From: Corynebacterium pseudokroppenstedtii
Lineage (GTDB): Bacteria; Actinomycetota; Actinomycetes; Mycobacteriales; Mycobacteriaceae
DNA length: 64,000 bases
Assembly (NCBI RefSeq): GCF_019754945.1
Contig: NZ_JAEUWU010000005.1
Coordinates: 235,456 to 299,455 of the forward strand
Direction of reading: 5' to 3'
Of the stretch, positions 56,784 through 64,000 are shown one piece after another (positions within the stretch are counted from its first letter, which is position 1; each line of letters begins with the position of its first letter). The position numbers were made by a program, and so were the translations under genes. The notes under the pieces are model-generated. The model was given only the letters and a program-made list of their open reading frames with translations. It had not been told where the DNA came from and did no database searches.

Positions 56784-57335
56784 GTGGCGAAAAAAGCGAC
56801 ATTAGTTGACCACGGGGCGGCTAAGGGTAAAAAGAAGGCCCAGTCGAAGGCGTCGAAAAAGAACGCGAACAAGCGGTTGGTTGTTGCCACTAACCGACGG
56901 GCGCGCCACGATTACACCATCCTTGATACGTGGGAAGCCGGGATTCAGCTCGTCGGAACTGAGGTGAAGTCCCTCCGCGAGGGGAAAGCGTCGTTAATTG
57001 ATTCCTTCGCGACGATTGACGACGGCGAAGTGTGGTTGCGGCACCTCCACATTCCGGAGTACTCGAAGGGGCACTGGACAAACCACTCGCCCCGGCGGAC
57101 GCGAAAGTTGCTGCTCCACCGCAACGAGATTGATTCCATCATGGGCAAGGTGCGCGACGGCAATAACACGCTGATTCCGTTGAGCCTGTATTTTTCCGAT
57201 GGGAAATTGAAAGTGGAATTAGCTCTGGGCCGCGGTAAACAGGACTATGACCGCCGTCAAGATATTAAGCGTCGGACTGAGGAGCGGGAAGCAACTCGTG
57301 CCCTCGGCAGGCGCGTGAAGGGTCTTACGGGATAG
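56784..57335 (+). CDS. smpB: SsrA-binding protein SmpB
   Basis: SmpB binds tmRNA and brings it to stalled ribosomes. The 183-residue protein has a Lys-rich N-terminal extension of about 30 residues, the family body (NRRARHDYTILDTWEAGIQL, VGTEVKSLREGKASLID, NHSPRRTRKLLLHRNEID) and the basic C-terminal tail (KRRTEEREATRALG). Its tmRNA gene ssrA lies 1.3 kb downstream, with two unrecognised genes between. Confidence 0.97.
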   Translation: MAKKATLVDHGAAKGKKKAQSKASKKNANKRLVVATNRRARHDYTILDTWEAGIQLVGTEVKSLREGKASLIDSFATIDDGEVWLRHLHIPEYSKGHWTNHSPRRTRKLLLHRNEIDSIMGKVRDGNNTLIPLSLYFSDGKLKVELALGRGKQDYDRRQDIKRRTEEREATRALGRRVKGLTG

Positions 57336-57425
57336 GGGCCGGTTTAGGGCTAGTAATTGCTGGCCAGATGTGATTGAGTATGAAAAATACTTAGCTGTAC
57401 TGGCCTACTTGAGGGAGGAGCAATG

Positions 57426-58064
57426 ATGGGGGACTCAGATCTGTTCGCTCCCGAAGTCTGGACTGCCCAGCATCCGACCCGTGGTGCCATCAAGTTAACC
57501 ATCGCTACCCCTGAGTATTTGCGCACTATCGACGCGGGTTGGCCGGAGATCATCACCGACGACAAAGACGAGGATGGGAAAGAGAAGGACGCCCCAAAGA
57601 ATAAGGAAGAAGAGAAGCGGCGGGATCAAGTAAAAGTTGCCCAATCGTTCGCGAAAACCGACCGCGAGTTTAAGACTTCGATGGCACGGCGAATTAAATG
57701 GCTTACGAAGCGGGGGAGACTAGGGCGCAAAGCAGGAAGCTTTCTTGAACGATGGGAAGCGTCGCCATCTAAGGGATTACTTCTCGAGATTGAAGACGAA
57801 CCCTATGCCCGTTTAGAGAAGCTTTCGAAATATGTATTGCCCGCCGAGAAGCCCCTCAAGCCCGGTGAATACACCAATAGTCGCTCTCCCCGAGATAAAC
57901 CGCGTGTTCAGGTTGATGTGAACCCGTTGGGGGAGATCATGTCAGCCTTCTACAAGGAGGACAAGGAGACGGTTTTAGCCCTCGAACCGCCTGAAGATTC
58001 CGGTCAGCACGCCGTTTTACCGAGATGCAAGAATCGCCCTGGAAGGGATTTCTCTATCCCATGA
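57426..58064 (+). CDS. Hypothetical protein between smpB and ssrA
   Basis: The 212-residue protein is unrecognised. It is hydrophilic, with a charged middle (DKDEDGKEKDAPKNKEEEKR) and a basic helix (MARRIKWLTKRGRLGRK). No signal, membrane segment or known motif is visible. GGAGG lies 6-10 bases before the ATG pair at 57423/57426. Its stop overlaps the next gene's ATG at 58061 (ATGA), so the two are probably one unit. The smpB-ssrA gap is a common landing zone for foreign DNA. Confidence 0.7.
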   Translation: MGDSDLFAPEVWTAQHPTRGAIKLTIATPEYLRTIDAGWPEIITDDKDEDGKEKDAPKNKEEEKRRDQVKVAQSFAKTDREFKTSMARRIKWLTKRGRLGRKAGSFLERWEASPSKGLLLEIEDEPYARLEKLSKYVLPAEKPLKPGEYTNSRSPRDKPRVQVDVNPLGEIMSAFYKEDKETVLALEPPEDSGQHAVLPRCKNRPGRDFSIP

Positions 58065-58546
58065 TCGCGGGCACATCGAAAGCTGGATGGGCGATCTTTG
58101 TCTTCATCGTTCTACCGCTGCTCGGCCGAATAGTGGATTGGCTTCTCGGTTTATTGCCTGACTTCAATATTCCGTGGCCTTCCATATCGTTGCCGCATAT
58201 TCCCTGGCCGTCGATATCGTTGCCACATATCCCGTGGCCCCATATTTCATGGCCTCACATTCCGTGGCCGCATTGGAACCTACCGTCAATCCCTCTGCCG
58301 GATTGGGTTGTTTTCCTCATTGACCATCCGAGGATGTGGGTTCCTATCGTTATCGGGCTCGTCGTGGGTGTGACGGCGTGGCGGAATCATAGGAAATCGG
58401 AGCGCGCGAAGAACACGAAACGCAACTTCGCAGCGGCTCAGCCTGACAACACGTCCCCTGTCAAGAAGTCCAAGGGGAGTGACATCGCCGTCGAAAATGA
58501 TGAGCCGAGTTCCCAGCCCCTTGACTCATCCGAGAACCCGGAGTAA
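58061..58546 (+). CDS. Membrane protein with Trp-Pro repeat segment
   Basis: The 161-residue protein has a first membrane helix (GWAIFVFIVLPLLGRIVDWL), then about 50 residues of repeats of the form IPWPxISLPH (IPWPSISLPHIPWPSISLPH, then IPWPHISWPHIPWPHWN). A second membrane helix (WVPIVIGLVVGVTAW) and a hydrophilic tail follow. The repeats are mirrored in the DNA by short tandem units (58170-58275). I know no family with this repeat. The ATG at 58061 overlaps the previous stop by four bases; an in-frame ATG at 58025 is possible. Confidence 0.7.
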   Translation: MIAGTSKAGWAIFVFIVLPLLGRIVDWLLGLLPDFNIPWPSISLPHIPWPSISLPHIPWPHISWPHIPWPHWNLPSIPLPDWVVFLIDHPRMWVPIVIGLVVGVTAWRNHRKSERAKNTKRNFAAAQPDNTSPVKKSKGSDIAVENDEPSSQPLDSSENPE

Positions 58547-58596
58547 CTTCTAATCTCCACGTTTGTTTCGCATGCGTACCCGCAAACGTGTGATGA

Positions 58597-58974
58597 GGGG
58601 CCGATTTTGGTTTCGACTCCGTTCTTCAAGCCAGGGGAAGCGTGCCGGTGCAGGCTAGAGACCACCGTTAAGCGTCGTAGCACATTGATAAGCGCCGAGA
58701 ATACTCAGCGCGACTACGCTCTCGCTGCCTAATCTAGCGAAGCGTGTCTGTCAGCCCAGGTTCGTTCCCGGCCTGGATCCTGGCATCGTTGAGGGAACTT
58801 GCCACACCGTTGTGTTGTCGGGGCGTTGTGGGACTTCTTACTGACAACTGGGCCTGTCATCCAGACAAGTTCGCCTGATCTGGAAGGTCGAGCAGAGGCT
58901 CCGCGCGAACTGCGCACGGAGAAGCCCTGGCGCGATGACGGAGGACCCGAGTTCGATTCTCGGCGGCTCCACCA
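58597..58974 (+). ncRNA. ssrA: tmRNA (ssrA)
   Basis: The 378-nt tmRNA starts GGGGCCG ATTTTGGTTTCGAC and ends with a tRNA-like arm (GAGTTCGATTCTCGG) and CGGCTCC-A-CCA. The two ends pair over seven bases, with an encoded CCA. The tag frame is GCC...TAA at 58694-58732 and encodes AENTQRDYALAA, a corynebacterial degradation tag. With SmpB it frees stalled ribosomes. A strong terminator follows, and an integrase gene lies just beyond, so its 3' end is the likely attachment site. Confidence 0.97.
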
Positions 58975-58983
58975 ATACTGTTT

Positions 58984-59013
58984 CCCCTGGTCACTATTGG
59001 CCAGGGGTTTTTT
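58984..59013 (+). terminator. ssrA terminator
   Basis: CCCCTGG (58984-58990) pairs with CCAGGGG (59001-59007), 10-base loop, followed by TTTTTT. Confidence 0.9.
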
Positions 59014-59120
59014 GGTATTTGCACAGTTCATGTGGGTTGTTGTTCACTACACCTATGTGGACTCAAGACCCCGCTAGACCCCTTCCATTGGCAACAGTAT
59101 GGCAACAAAGGTAACTAGCC

Positions 59121-60344
59121 ATGCCACGGAAGAGACAACCCCGGCGCGAAAGACGCAGTTTCGGCTCAGTCCGCCGATTAAAAAACGGACGTTTCTCAGC
59201 CCGCTACGTTGGTCCCAACAGTGTGCGCTACAGCGCGGGCAGAACATTCAACACCAAGCTTGACGCTGAGGGCTGGCTATTCCATGAGCGACAACTCATT
59301 GACAATGGCACCTGGATGCTGCCGAAACTACGCCGGGAACAGGCAGCCCTAGAGCGGGAACGCTCCAGCACCACTGTGGGGCAATGGTGCGAAAAGTGGC
59401 TCACGACACGCTTGCATGCCGGTGATATTCGTGAATCCACCTACAGGGCAGAGTGCACACGGATAGCCAGGATTACTGAGGTAACAGGTGAGGCCGGCCG
59501 GCTTAAGGATAGGCCTCTTTCAAAGCTGACCAAGGCCGATATTTACGAATGGGCAGACGCTGTTTCCTCCCAATATGACACCAATAAGACGAATGTGGCG
59601 GCCGCGAAACTGTTGCGTCGCGCGCTGGATAACGCTGTAGAGCGTGGTCTTATTGAGGACAACCCGGCCCCTAAGAATTTGATTAAAAGGCGGCCAGCGA
59701 GAAAGCGGGAGAATATTCCTGATTCTGAGATGGCGGCTGTGCTCTATGCGTTGCCGGAACGCTACAGGTTTCTTGGTGTGCTCACGCTGTTCATGGGGTT
59801 GCGGATTAGTGAAGCTCTTGGTGTGCGTCGTCGTGATGTGGTGGGGGATGAGTCATCGGGGTATGTGGTGCAGGTGCGGGGCCAGTTCAGGTTGTTTGAG
59901 ATGGAGAATAAGACGTATTGGACCAGTGAGTTAAAGACGGAGAGTGCGCGCCGGGATGTTCCTGTATGGCCTGAGTTTTCTTCGTTGGTGGCTGAGCATA
60001 TGCGGGTGTTCGCTCCCCGTGGCGGGGATAGGAATGTGAATGCGACTCCTAAGGGCACGCCGATTAGTGATCGTCGCTTCCGTGATGTGCTGCGTAGGGC
60101 TAGTGAGGTAGTCGGTGTGAAAACGAATGATGGTTATGTGTCGCCGCATGATGGTCGCCGGTGGGCGGTGACGGCGTTAGCTGAGGCAGGGTTGTTGCCG
60201 CCTGAGATTGGTCGGTTTATGGGAGATAAGGATTTGACGACGATTATGGAGATTTATATGCAGGTGCGGCCGGATCATATGGAAGAGGGGTTGGGGTTGG
60301 TTAATGGTCGGATTGGAGTGTCTTTGAGAGGTGAGGGAACGTGA
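59121..60344 (+). CDS. int: Tyrosine site-specific integrase
   Basis: The 407-residue phage-type integrase has an N-terminal arm-binding region (RRSFGSVRRLKNGRFSARYV), a SAM-like core-binding domain (TVGQWCEKWLTTRL...) and a catalytic domain. The catalytic residues seen are Arg228 in GLRISEAL, H343-x-x-R346 in SPHDGRRW, and Tyr379 in EIYMQV. The fifth position (His/Trp) is an unusual GD in RFMGDKD. It lies 107 bp after the ssrA terminator, facing away from it, which fits insertion at the tmRNA 3' end. Its 3' half is richer in GTG/TTG-type codons than the 5' half. Confidence 0.93.
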   Translation: MPRKRQPRRERRSFGSVRRLKNGRFSARYVGPNSVRYSAGRTFNTKLDAEGWLFHERQLIDNGTWMLPKLRREQAALERERSSTTVGQWCEKWLTTRLHAGDIRESTYRAECTRIARITEVTGEAGRLKDRPLSKLTKADIYEWADAVSSQYDTNKTNVAAAKLLRRALDNAVERGLIEDNPAPKNLIKRRPARKRENIPDSEMAAVLYALPERYRFLGVLTLFMGLRISEALGVRRRDVVGDESSGYVVQVRGQFRLFEMENKTYWTSELKTESARRDVPVWPEFSSLVAEHMRVFAPRGGDRNVNATPKGTPISDRRFRDVLRRASEVVGVKTNDGYVSPHDGRRWAVTALAEAGLLPPEIGRFMGDKDLTTIMEIYMQVRPDHMEEGLGLVNGRIGVSLRGEGT

Positions 60345-60848
60345 TATATCTCACACGTAACTAGCGATTAAAAATAAGTGTTTACCACTAGATATTGGGG
60401 TGCCGCTGTGTATTGATTCTGTCCGATGAGACTCTGAGTCGTCACTGTTTATTACGGCGGCTGAGGTTCCCCGTCCCCGCAGTCTTTTATAACCGTTTAT
60501 ATTTCTGCAGGTTTTGGGGGTAACTGTGGGGGGTAGCGTAAAGGTGTAATGGTGATTTTCGAAAACGTGTTCAACGGAGACAAGGAAAGTGGATAACCAT
60601 ATATAGTGGCCGGAAAATCTCTTGAACTCGAGATTGTGGACAAAATGTGGCCCATATATAGACAGGTGCGGTCCCGCTAATTTTCGAATGTGCTATACAT
60701 TTACATAGGTTCAACCGGTAAGGCACAAAAGGTGCCTGAATGCCAAACCGGGGGTACTAGAGATAGAAAAAGCCCCCCACTGTTGTCAGTTGGCAAACTC
60801 ATCAACAGTGGGAGGTCCACACACAAAACCCCATTAGGAGGTCTTGAT
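60345..60848. other. Origin-like intergenic region with DnaA-box and direct repeats
   Basis: 504 bp without a gene. It contains AGTGGATAA (60588-60596, reverse of TTATCCACT) and TGTGGACAA (60635-60643, reverse of TTGTCCACA, the actinobacterial DnaA box). It also has two copies of CCATATATAG (60597-60606 and 60652-60661), each preceded by GTGG, and two copies of ATTTTCGAA. An AGGCAC/GTGCCT inverted repeat lies at 60721-60737. Together these suggest a replication origin or a control region for the rep genes. Confidence 0.5.
60776..60812 (+). promoter_or_regulatory. 10-bp perfect inverted repeat before the excisionase-like gene
   Basis: CCCACTGTTG (60776-60785) pairs with CAACAGTGGG (60803-60812) across 17 bases, 24 bases before the AGGAGG of the next gene. 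No T run follows directly. It may be an operator or an RNA leader hairpin. Confidence 0.5.
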
Positions 60849-61064
60849 ATGCACGACAATAACACGACTACCGTGACAGCAGAGTTTGAATCACTCAAAG
60901 ACGCGTCACAACGCGTAGCGCTCAGCGTCAAAACGCTACGCCGCGCAATCGCACGAGGTGACCTCACCCCCTACCACTACGGCCGCCGGACAATCCGCGT
61001 CCGTCCCGATGAGGTAAATAACCTGCTCAAGAAACAGCCCAACATCACACAGTACGGCGTCTAG
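60849..61064 (+). CDS. Excisionase-like helix-turn-helix protein
   Basis: The 71-residue protein has a MerR/AlpA-type HTH (SLKDASQRVALSVKTLRRAI, ARGDLTPYHYGRRTIRVRPD), the size and layout of Xis/AlpA proteins that direct excision or control element genes. The start is fixed by AGGAGG seven bases before ATG 60849. The open frame upstream to 60690 is not coding. It lies 15 bp before the next gene, so the three following genes are likely one operon. Confidence 0.82.
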   Translation: MHDNNTTTVTAEFESLKDASQRVALSVKTLRRAIARGDLTPYHYGRRTIRVRPDEVNNLLKKQPNITQYGV

Positions 61065-61079
61065 GGCAGGTGGGACACA

Positions 61080-61583
61080 ATGAACTACCCCACCGACTCC
61101 GAAATGTTCACCGTCGCGTGCCTAGTCAACACGCCGGCATGGTTGATCCCGGAACAGGCTAAGAAAGCCACACAGGACCTCTTCACCGACGACCGCGCGG
61201 CGATTGTTATCGGCGCACTCATTCACCTATCCCATGAGGAAAACCAGCCCGATGATGAACCAATCCGGTTCCAGGTGCTGGATAGGTATCTCAAAGAATC
61301 CGGCCTCTACAGCAAGATGGGAACCCCACTGGCTGTGTGGGTACGGGAACTAGTCACCGTCCGCTACGCACACAGTTGCCAGTTCGATTCGGCGGTCTAC
61401 GACCTGATTAGTGACGCACTACACCGGGAAATAAACAACGCTATTGGTGAACTGCGTGAGGCTGACCTACTCAAGCCCGATGGGGAATACGTCCAGTGGT
61501 ATGACGCACACGGACAGAGGATCAAGGAACTAGACCGACGGCGTAACAGCATGTTTACCCGACCCACGCTGCACGCCGCCTAA
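61080..61583 (+). CDS. Small protein, possible DnaB-N-like replication accessory
   Basis: The 167-residue acidic, helical protein (MFTVACLVNTPAWLIPEQAK, LFTDDRAAIVIGALIHLSHE, EPIRFQVLDRYLKESGLYSK) loosely resembles the N-terminal domain of replicative DnaB helicases (loaded-site domain), but it lacks the motor. It sits between the excisionase-like gene and the P-loop replication protein in one run, which supports a replication role. No motif proves it. Confidence 0.5.
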   Translation: MNYPTDSEMFTVACLVNTPAWLIPEQAKKATQDLFTDDRAAIVIGALIHLSHEENQPDDEPIRFQVLDRYLKESGLYSKMGTPLAVWVRELVTVRYAHSCQFDSAVYDLISDALHREINNAIGELREADLLKPDGEYVQWYDAHGQRIKELDRRRNSMFTRPTLHAA

Positions 61584-61595
61584 TGCAAAGAAAAT

Positions 61596-61631
61596 GAGGG
61601 GCTAGCTGACTTGACCCCGGCTAGGCCCCTC
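61596..61631 (+). promoter_or_regulatory. Hairpin before the replication gene
   Basis: GAGGGGCTAGC (61596-61606) pairs with GCTAGGCCCCTC (61620-61631), one bulge, 13-base loop. No T run follows; the coding start is 28 bases on. It may act as an attenuator or control of translation. Confidence 0.55.
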
Positions 61632-61659
61632 AATGTACAGAAAGGGGGAAACACCCTCT

Positions 61660-63024
61660 ATGTCTCAAGAAAAGAATAACACGCCCCACCTGGTGCGCAA
61701 TGAAAGCGTAGCAGATGGTGCGACACCGACCGGCAAGCCCGGCGCGGGGTTCCCCGATTTCTATGCCCTCCGTGAACAGCCAGACGGAACACCTGATATG
61801 ACGCTGACGGTAGACGAATACGACCGCCTCGAACGTGACCTGTTCGACGTGAACAATGCCACCCTGCAGATGGTTTACCGTTTTGCCCGCTTCCACCAAG
61901 TTGCCCCGCTGACGGCCCTTGTGCTGTTGATCCAGAACGTGTGTACGGCCCTACCAGCGGGTACGACTTTCGACATTGGGTTAGGCCGGTCACCGTTGAA
62001 CTTGTATGTCGCTGTTCTAGGGCGGCCGGGGACAGGGAAAGGGCGGGCCTCAAAGGTGACGACCGACCAGCCACCTATCCAGGTTGCCGGCAGAGCAACC
62101 TATGTGGAAACGGCGTCGTGCGGTTCTGGTGAGGGCCTGTTGACGCAGCTGAACGCTAATAAGGATGAACCACCAGCACCCACACTGTTTGTGGAAAATG
62201 AGGTCACTAAGCTCACGAAAGTTATGAACAGGGATGGTTCCACGTTGAGGCCGTGTGTGCTGTCTATGTTCAGTGGTGAGGATATGGGGGTGACGAATAA
62301 GTCTGAGCGTCTGCGTGTGAAAGGGGGCAGCTATTCGGCCTCTTTGCTTATCTCGTGCCAGTACGACACTGCAGGGCCGTTGGTCAGTGGTGTGGATGAT
62401 GGATTGTCGGAGCGTTTCTTGTGGGTGGAAACGATTGACCCGTTCTCACCTGTGGGGAGTAGGCGTGGTGATGGACCCCACCTGTTAAAGACTGTTACGT
62501 TCACGCACTCGGATTGTCCGCTTCATTTCACGTTCCCTGATGGTATCCGGGAGTCGGTGCGTCGTGCGCATGACATGTCAAGGAAAATGGGGCGTTTCAC
62601 TGGCACCGGTGGTGCGCATGATACGGAGATTCAGGCCCGTGTTGCCTCTGGTTTCGCTGCTCTGCGTTCCACGACCTGTGTTGACCATGATGATTGGGAG
62701 CGGGCGGGGGTGATTCTGGCTTATTCGAATCGGGTGAAGCGGTTTATTCGTGCTCATGTTGAGGCTATGTCTGATGAGGCTGAGCAGGACAGGTTTACGA
62801 AACAGGTGGAGCGTCGGAAGAAAGCTATTATCACTGCTCTGGAAAAGAGTAATGGGCAGCGGTGGACGACTATGCGCAATGGGGTGAATATTAGGTGCCG
62901 GGATGCGTTCGATTCCGCTGTAGAAGCATTGAGGGATGAGGGGCGTATCAGAATAGGTAGCGATGGTTCAGGGCGGTGGGGTTCCCTGTGGCTTTTGAGC
63001 GGGAATTCCCTTTATGCTGTGTAG
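61660..63024 (+). CDS. P-loop replication protein (DUF3987-like primase/helicase)
   Basis: The 454-residue protein has Walker A LGRPGTGKG at 120-128, a Walker B-like TLFVENEV near 175, and a sensor-like segment ISCQYDTAGPLVSG. This order is that of AAA/SF3-like ATPases of phage satellites and plasmid Rep proteins (DUF3987 group). The C-terminus (RRKKAIITALEKSNGQRWTT, SAVEALRDEGRIRIG) looks like a winged helix for DNA binding. It likely opens the iteron array that follows. The ATG at 61660 has AAAGGGGG about 11 bases upstream; the ATG at 61633 is also in frame. Confidence 0.72.
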   Translation: MSQEKNNTPHLVRNESVADGATPTGKPGAGFPDFYALREQPDGTPDMTLTVDEYDRLERDLFDVNNATLQMVYRFARFHQVAPLTALVLLIQNVCTALPAGTTFDIGLGRSPLNLYVAVLGRPGTGKGRASKVTTDQPPIQVAGRATYVETASCGSGEGLLTQLNANKDEPPAPTLFVENEVTKLTKVMNRDGSTLRPCVLSMFSGEDMGVTNKSERLRVKGGSYSASLLISCQYDTAGPLVSGVDDGLSERFLWVETIDPFSPVGSRRGDGPHLLKTVTFTHSDCPLHFTFPDGIRESVRRAHDMSRKMGRFTGTGGAHDTEIQARVASGFAALRSTTCVDHDDWERAGVILAYSNRVKRFIRAHVEAMSDEAEQDRFTKQVERRKKAIITALEKSNGQRWTTMRNGVNIRCRDAFDSAVEALRDEGRIRIGSDGSGRWGSLWLLSGNSLYAV

Positions 63025-63250
63025 TACTTTCTATCCGACTGGGTACTATCGTACTATCGTACTAAACAGCAGGTCAGGGCATGTTTTGGTGGGTACTAAG
63101 AGGGTACTATTAGTACTTTTTGGTTTCGTACTATCCAGTGAAATAGTACTTTTAGTACCCTGATAGTACCCCGATAGTACGGCCAAAAACCACCTCTGAG
63201 CAGGCATTTAGTACGATAGTACCGTTAGTACGCCCCCTGAGAGAAAGTAC
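63024..63250. repeat. Iteron block 1: GTAC-centred repeats
   Basis: Sixteen GTAC sites lie in 227 bp (about one is expected by chance). Many sit in GTACTATCG or its inverse CGATAGTAC. Three units are in tandem with period 8 at 63043, 63051 and 63059. Later units (63166, 63177, 63219) run in the reverse direction as GATAGTAC. The block starts at the stop of the replication gene. It looks like a binding array for the replication protein. Confidence 0.8.
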
Positions 63251-63332
63251 CTAGAGAATAAACGCCTATTTGCCCCGCCTTTGCCCTATGTCTCACAGCC
63301 TGTGAAGTAGGGACGTTGGACGGGCCTTTTCC

Positions 63333-63579
63333 GTCCTATCGTCCCACAGGAACACTCATGGTAGGGATCTACTATTCGACGGGGTAGCTACTATCGCTAC
63401 TATCCGACTAAGCCCCTGGTCAGACGGTGTTTTTACCACTTCACCGGCCCTACTATCGCATACTATTACCTACTATTTCTCGATGTGGGACAGGACAAAA
63501 CCGTCCTATTAGGACGGTCATAGGACACCCCTAAAACGTGCTCTGACCTGCAGGTTAGGACGGTTAGGACGGTTAGGAC
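63333..63579. repeat. Iteron blocks 2 and 3: CTACTATCG and GTCCTATCG variants
   Basis: Block 2 has five CTACTAT units (63369, 63388, 63397, 63450, 63470) and one ATACTAT (63461), one pair at 9-bp spacing. Block 3 has GTCCTATCG at 63333, a 17-bp palindrome CCGTCCTA-T-TAGGACGG at 63501-63517, ATAGGAC at 63520 and three exact tandem GGTTAGGAC units at 63553, 63562 and 63571. Each block differs from the others by a single base of the same core. Confidence 0.78.
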
Positions 63580-63873
63580 GGGGGTAGAGAGAAAGACCCA
63601 CCAAGGGGATCACGGAACCACAACCCCACCTACCGTGGGCACCATGACCACGGTTGCCCCGGCCCACACACAGGCCCCACCTACTGAGGTCATAATGACC
63701 CCAACTCCAACTGCAAAGGGGCGAATCCAAAAGGCAACCCCCTACACACCACCCCACGGGGGCCACCCCCTACCCCAACCACCACACACCCCGGGCGACA
63801 CAGGCGCTAGAGGTGTGTACAGGTCTGCAGACTCACGAAAGCAAAGCCATGACGACCAGTGCTCACTAGTCTC
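63580..63873. other. Pro/Thr-coding-like spacer before the second IS
   Basis: 294 bp rich in CCCC and CACC tracts. A frame from ATG 63644 could encode a Pro/Thr-rich peptide that runs into the IS, but it has no ribosome-binding site and no family motif. It may be what remains of a gene split by the IS. Confidence 0.35.
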
Positions 63874-64000
63874 TGAAGTGTCCCAGGTTTTGTTCCGTTT
63901 GAGTAGATGGGAAAATCTGGAATATGCCAAGAAAATTTGACCAGGATGCGAAGGATCGTGTGGTCCGTCTTGTAGAGGACCGCATCTTGGCGGAAAATAT
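63874..64000 (+). mobile_element. Second IS3-family element, cut by window edge
   Basis: The left end begins TGAAGTGTCCCAGGTTTTGT at 63874 and is followed by a transposase start at 63924. The rest lies outside the window. It differs from the IS at 44898 in both end sequence and transposase. Confidence 0.65.
63924..64000 (+). CDS. IS3-family transposase OrfA, partial
   Basis: The visible 25 codons read MPRKFDQDAKDRVVRLVEDR and then ILAEN, the usual start of corynebacterial IS3-type OrfA proteins, which then enter a helix-turn-helix. The gene runs off the window end. It lies inside the replication end of the ssrA element, so its insertion may have interrupted that element. Confidence 0.8.
   Translation, partial: MPRKFDQDAKDRVVRLVEDRILAEN

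Larger units (their letters stand above)
58948..64000 (+). mobile_element. Integrated element at ssrA (satellite or plasmid-like), right end outside window
   Basis: From the 3' end of ssrA the gene set changes to integrase, origin-like repeats, excisionase-like HTH, small replication accessory, P-loop replication protein, iteron array and IS. This fits an element inserted at tmRNA by site-specific recombination. The left boundary is set inside the ssrA 3' end, where the T-arm sequence should be the core. No second copy of that sequence is seen in the window, so attR must lie further right. No capsid, portal or conjugation gene is visible in the part shown. Confidence 0.7.

Noticed and set aside
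63635..63940. Pro/Thr-rich reading frame ending inside the second IS
   Set aside because: No ribosome-binding site, no family motif, and its last ~20 codons are IS sequence. Kept only as a spacer note.

Overview
The window reads as a chromosomal segment of a Corynebacterium. The order secA, sigH–rshA–whiB1/whcE, DEAD-box helicase, DUF3107, DUF3152, TIGR02569, adnA–adnB, K+ channel, uvrD2, DUF45 peptidase, zincin, PDZ/S16 protease, UPF0182 and hisN–prfB–ftsE–ftsX–smpB–ssrA follows the Corynebacteriales gene order I know from Mycobacterium and C. glutamicum. The tmRNA tag AENTQRDYALAA is also of corynebacterial type. A lipophilic species such as the C. kroppenstedtii group is only a guess from the overall look.

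Layout. 1-10.7 kb: secA, a convergent Rv3235-like gene, small HAD and DUF6912 genes, then a leftward block aroA-rsgA-clcA2-clcA1 and a frameshifted ybaK. 10.9-19.4 kb: thiol/heat-stress regulators (sigH, rshA with a degenerate zinc motif, whiB1/whcE), the 24-residue ribosomal protein bL37, a PQQ-propeller-like membrane protein, an RNA helicase and DUF3107/DUF3152/TIGR02569 genes. 19.5-30.2 kb: a DNA-repair block of AdnA-AdnB helicase-nuclease, a K+ channel and UvrD2. 30.3-44.5 kb: a cyclodehydratase-like gene, DUF45 peptidase, a BluB-CobT fusion, a zincin, a PDZ/Lon-type protease, an ABC-like ATPase coupled to a YhgE/Pip membrane protein, a PPA1309-family gene broken by one in-frame stop codon, and UPF0182.

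44.6-53.9 kb: initiator tRNA, a cluster of inverted repeats touching an IS3-family (IS150-type) element, an SDR oxidoreductase, an OafA-like acyltransferase with a very long disordered N-terminus, a secreted trypsin-like protein, and a fused inositol monophosphatase-HisN protein. 53.9-58.6 kb: prfB-ftsE-ftsX-smpB (translation termination, cell division, trans-translation), then two unrecognised genes, one with Trp-Pro repeats, before ssrA.

58.9-64.0 kb: an integrated mobile element anchored at the 3' end of ssrA. It has a tyrosine integrase, an origin-like intergenic region with two DnaA-box-like sites and long direct repeats, an excisionase-like HTH protein, a small protein with a possible DnaB-N-like fold, and a P-loop replication protein. 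After that comes an unusual 560-bp array of three related iteron families (GTACTATCG, CTACTATCG, GTCCTATCG and their inverses), and then a second IS3 element cut by the window edge. It looks like a phage satellite or integrated plasmid with its own replication module. The right end is outside the window. The iteron array is the most striking unexplained structure here.
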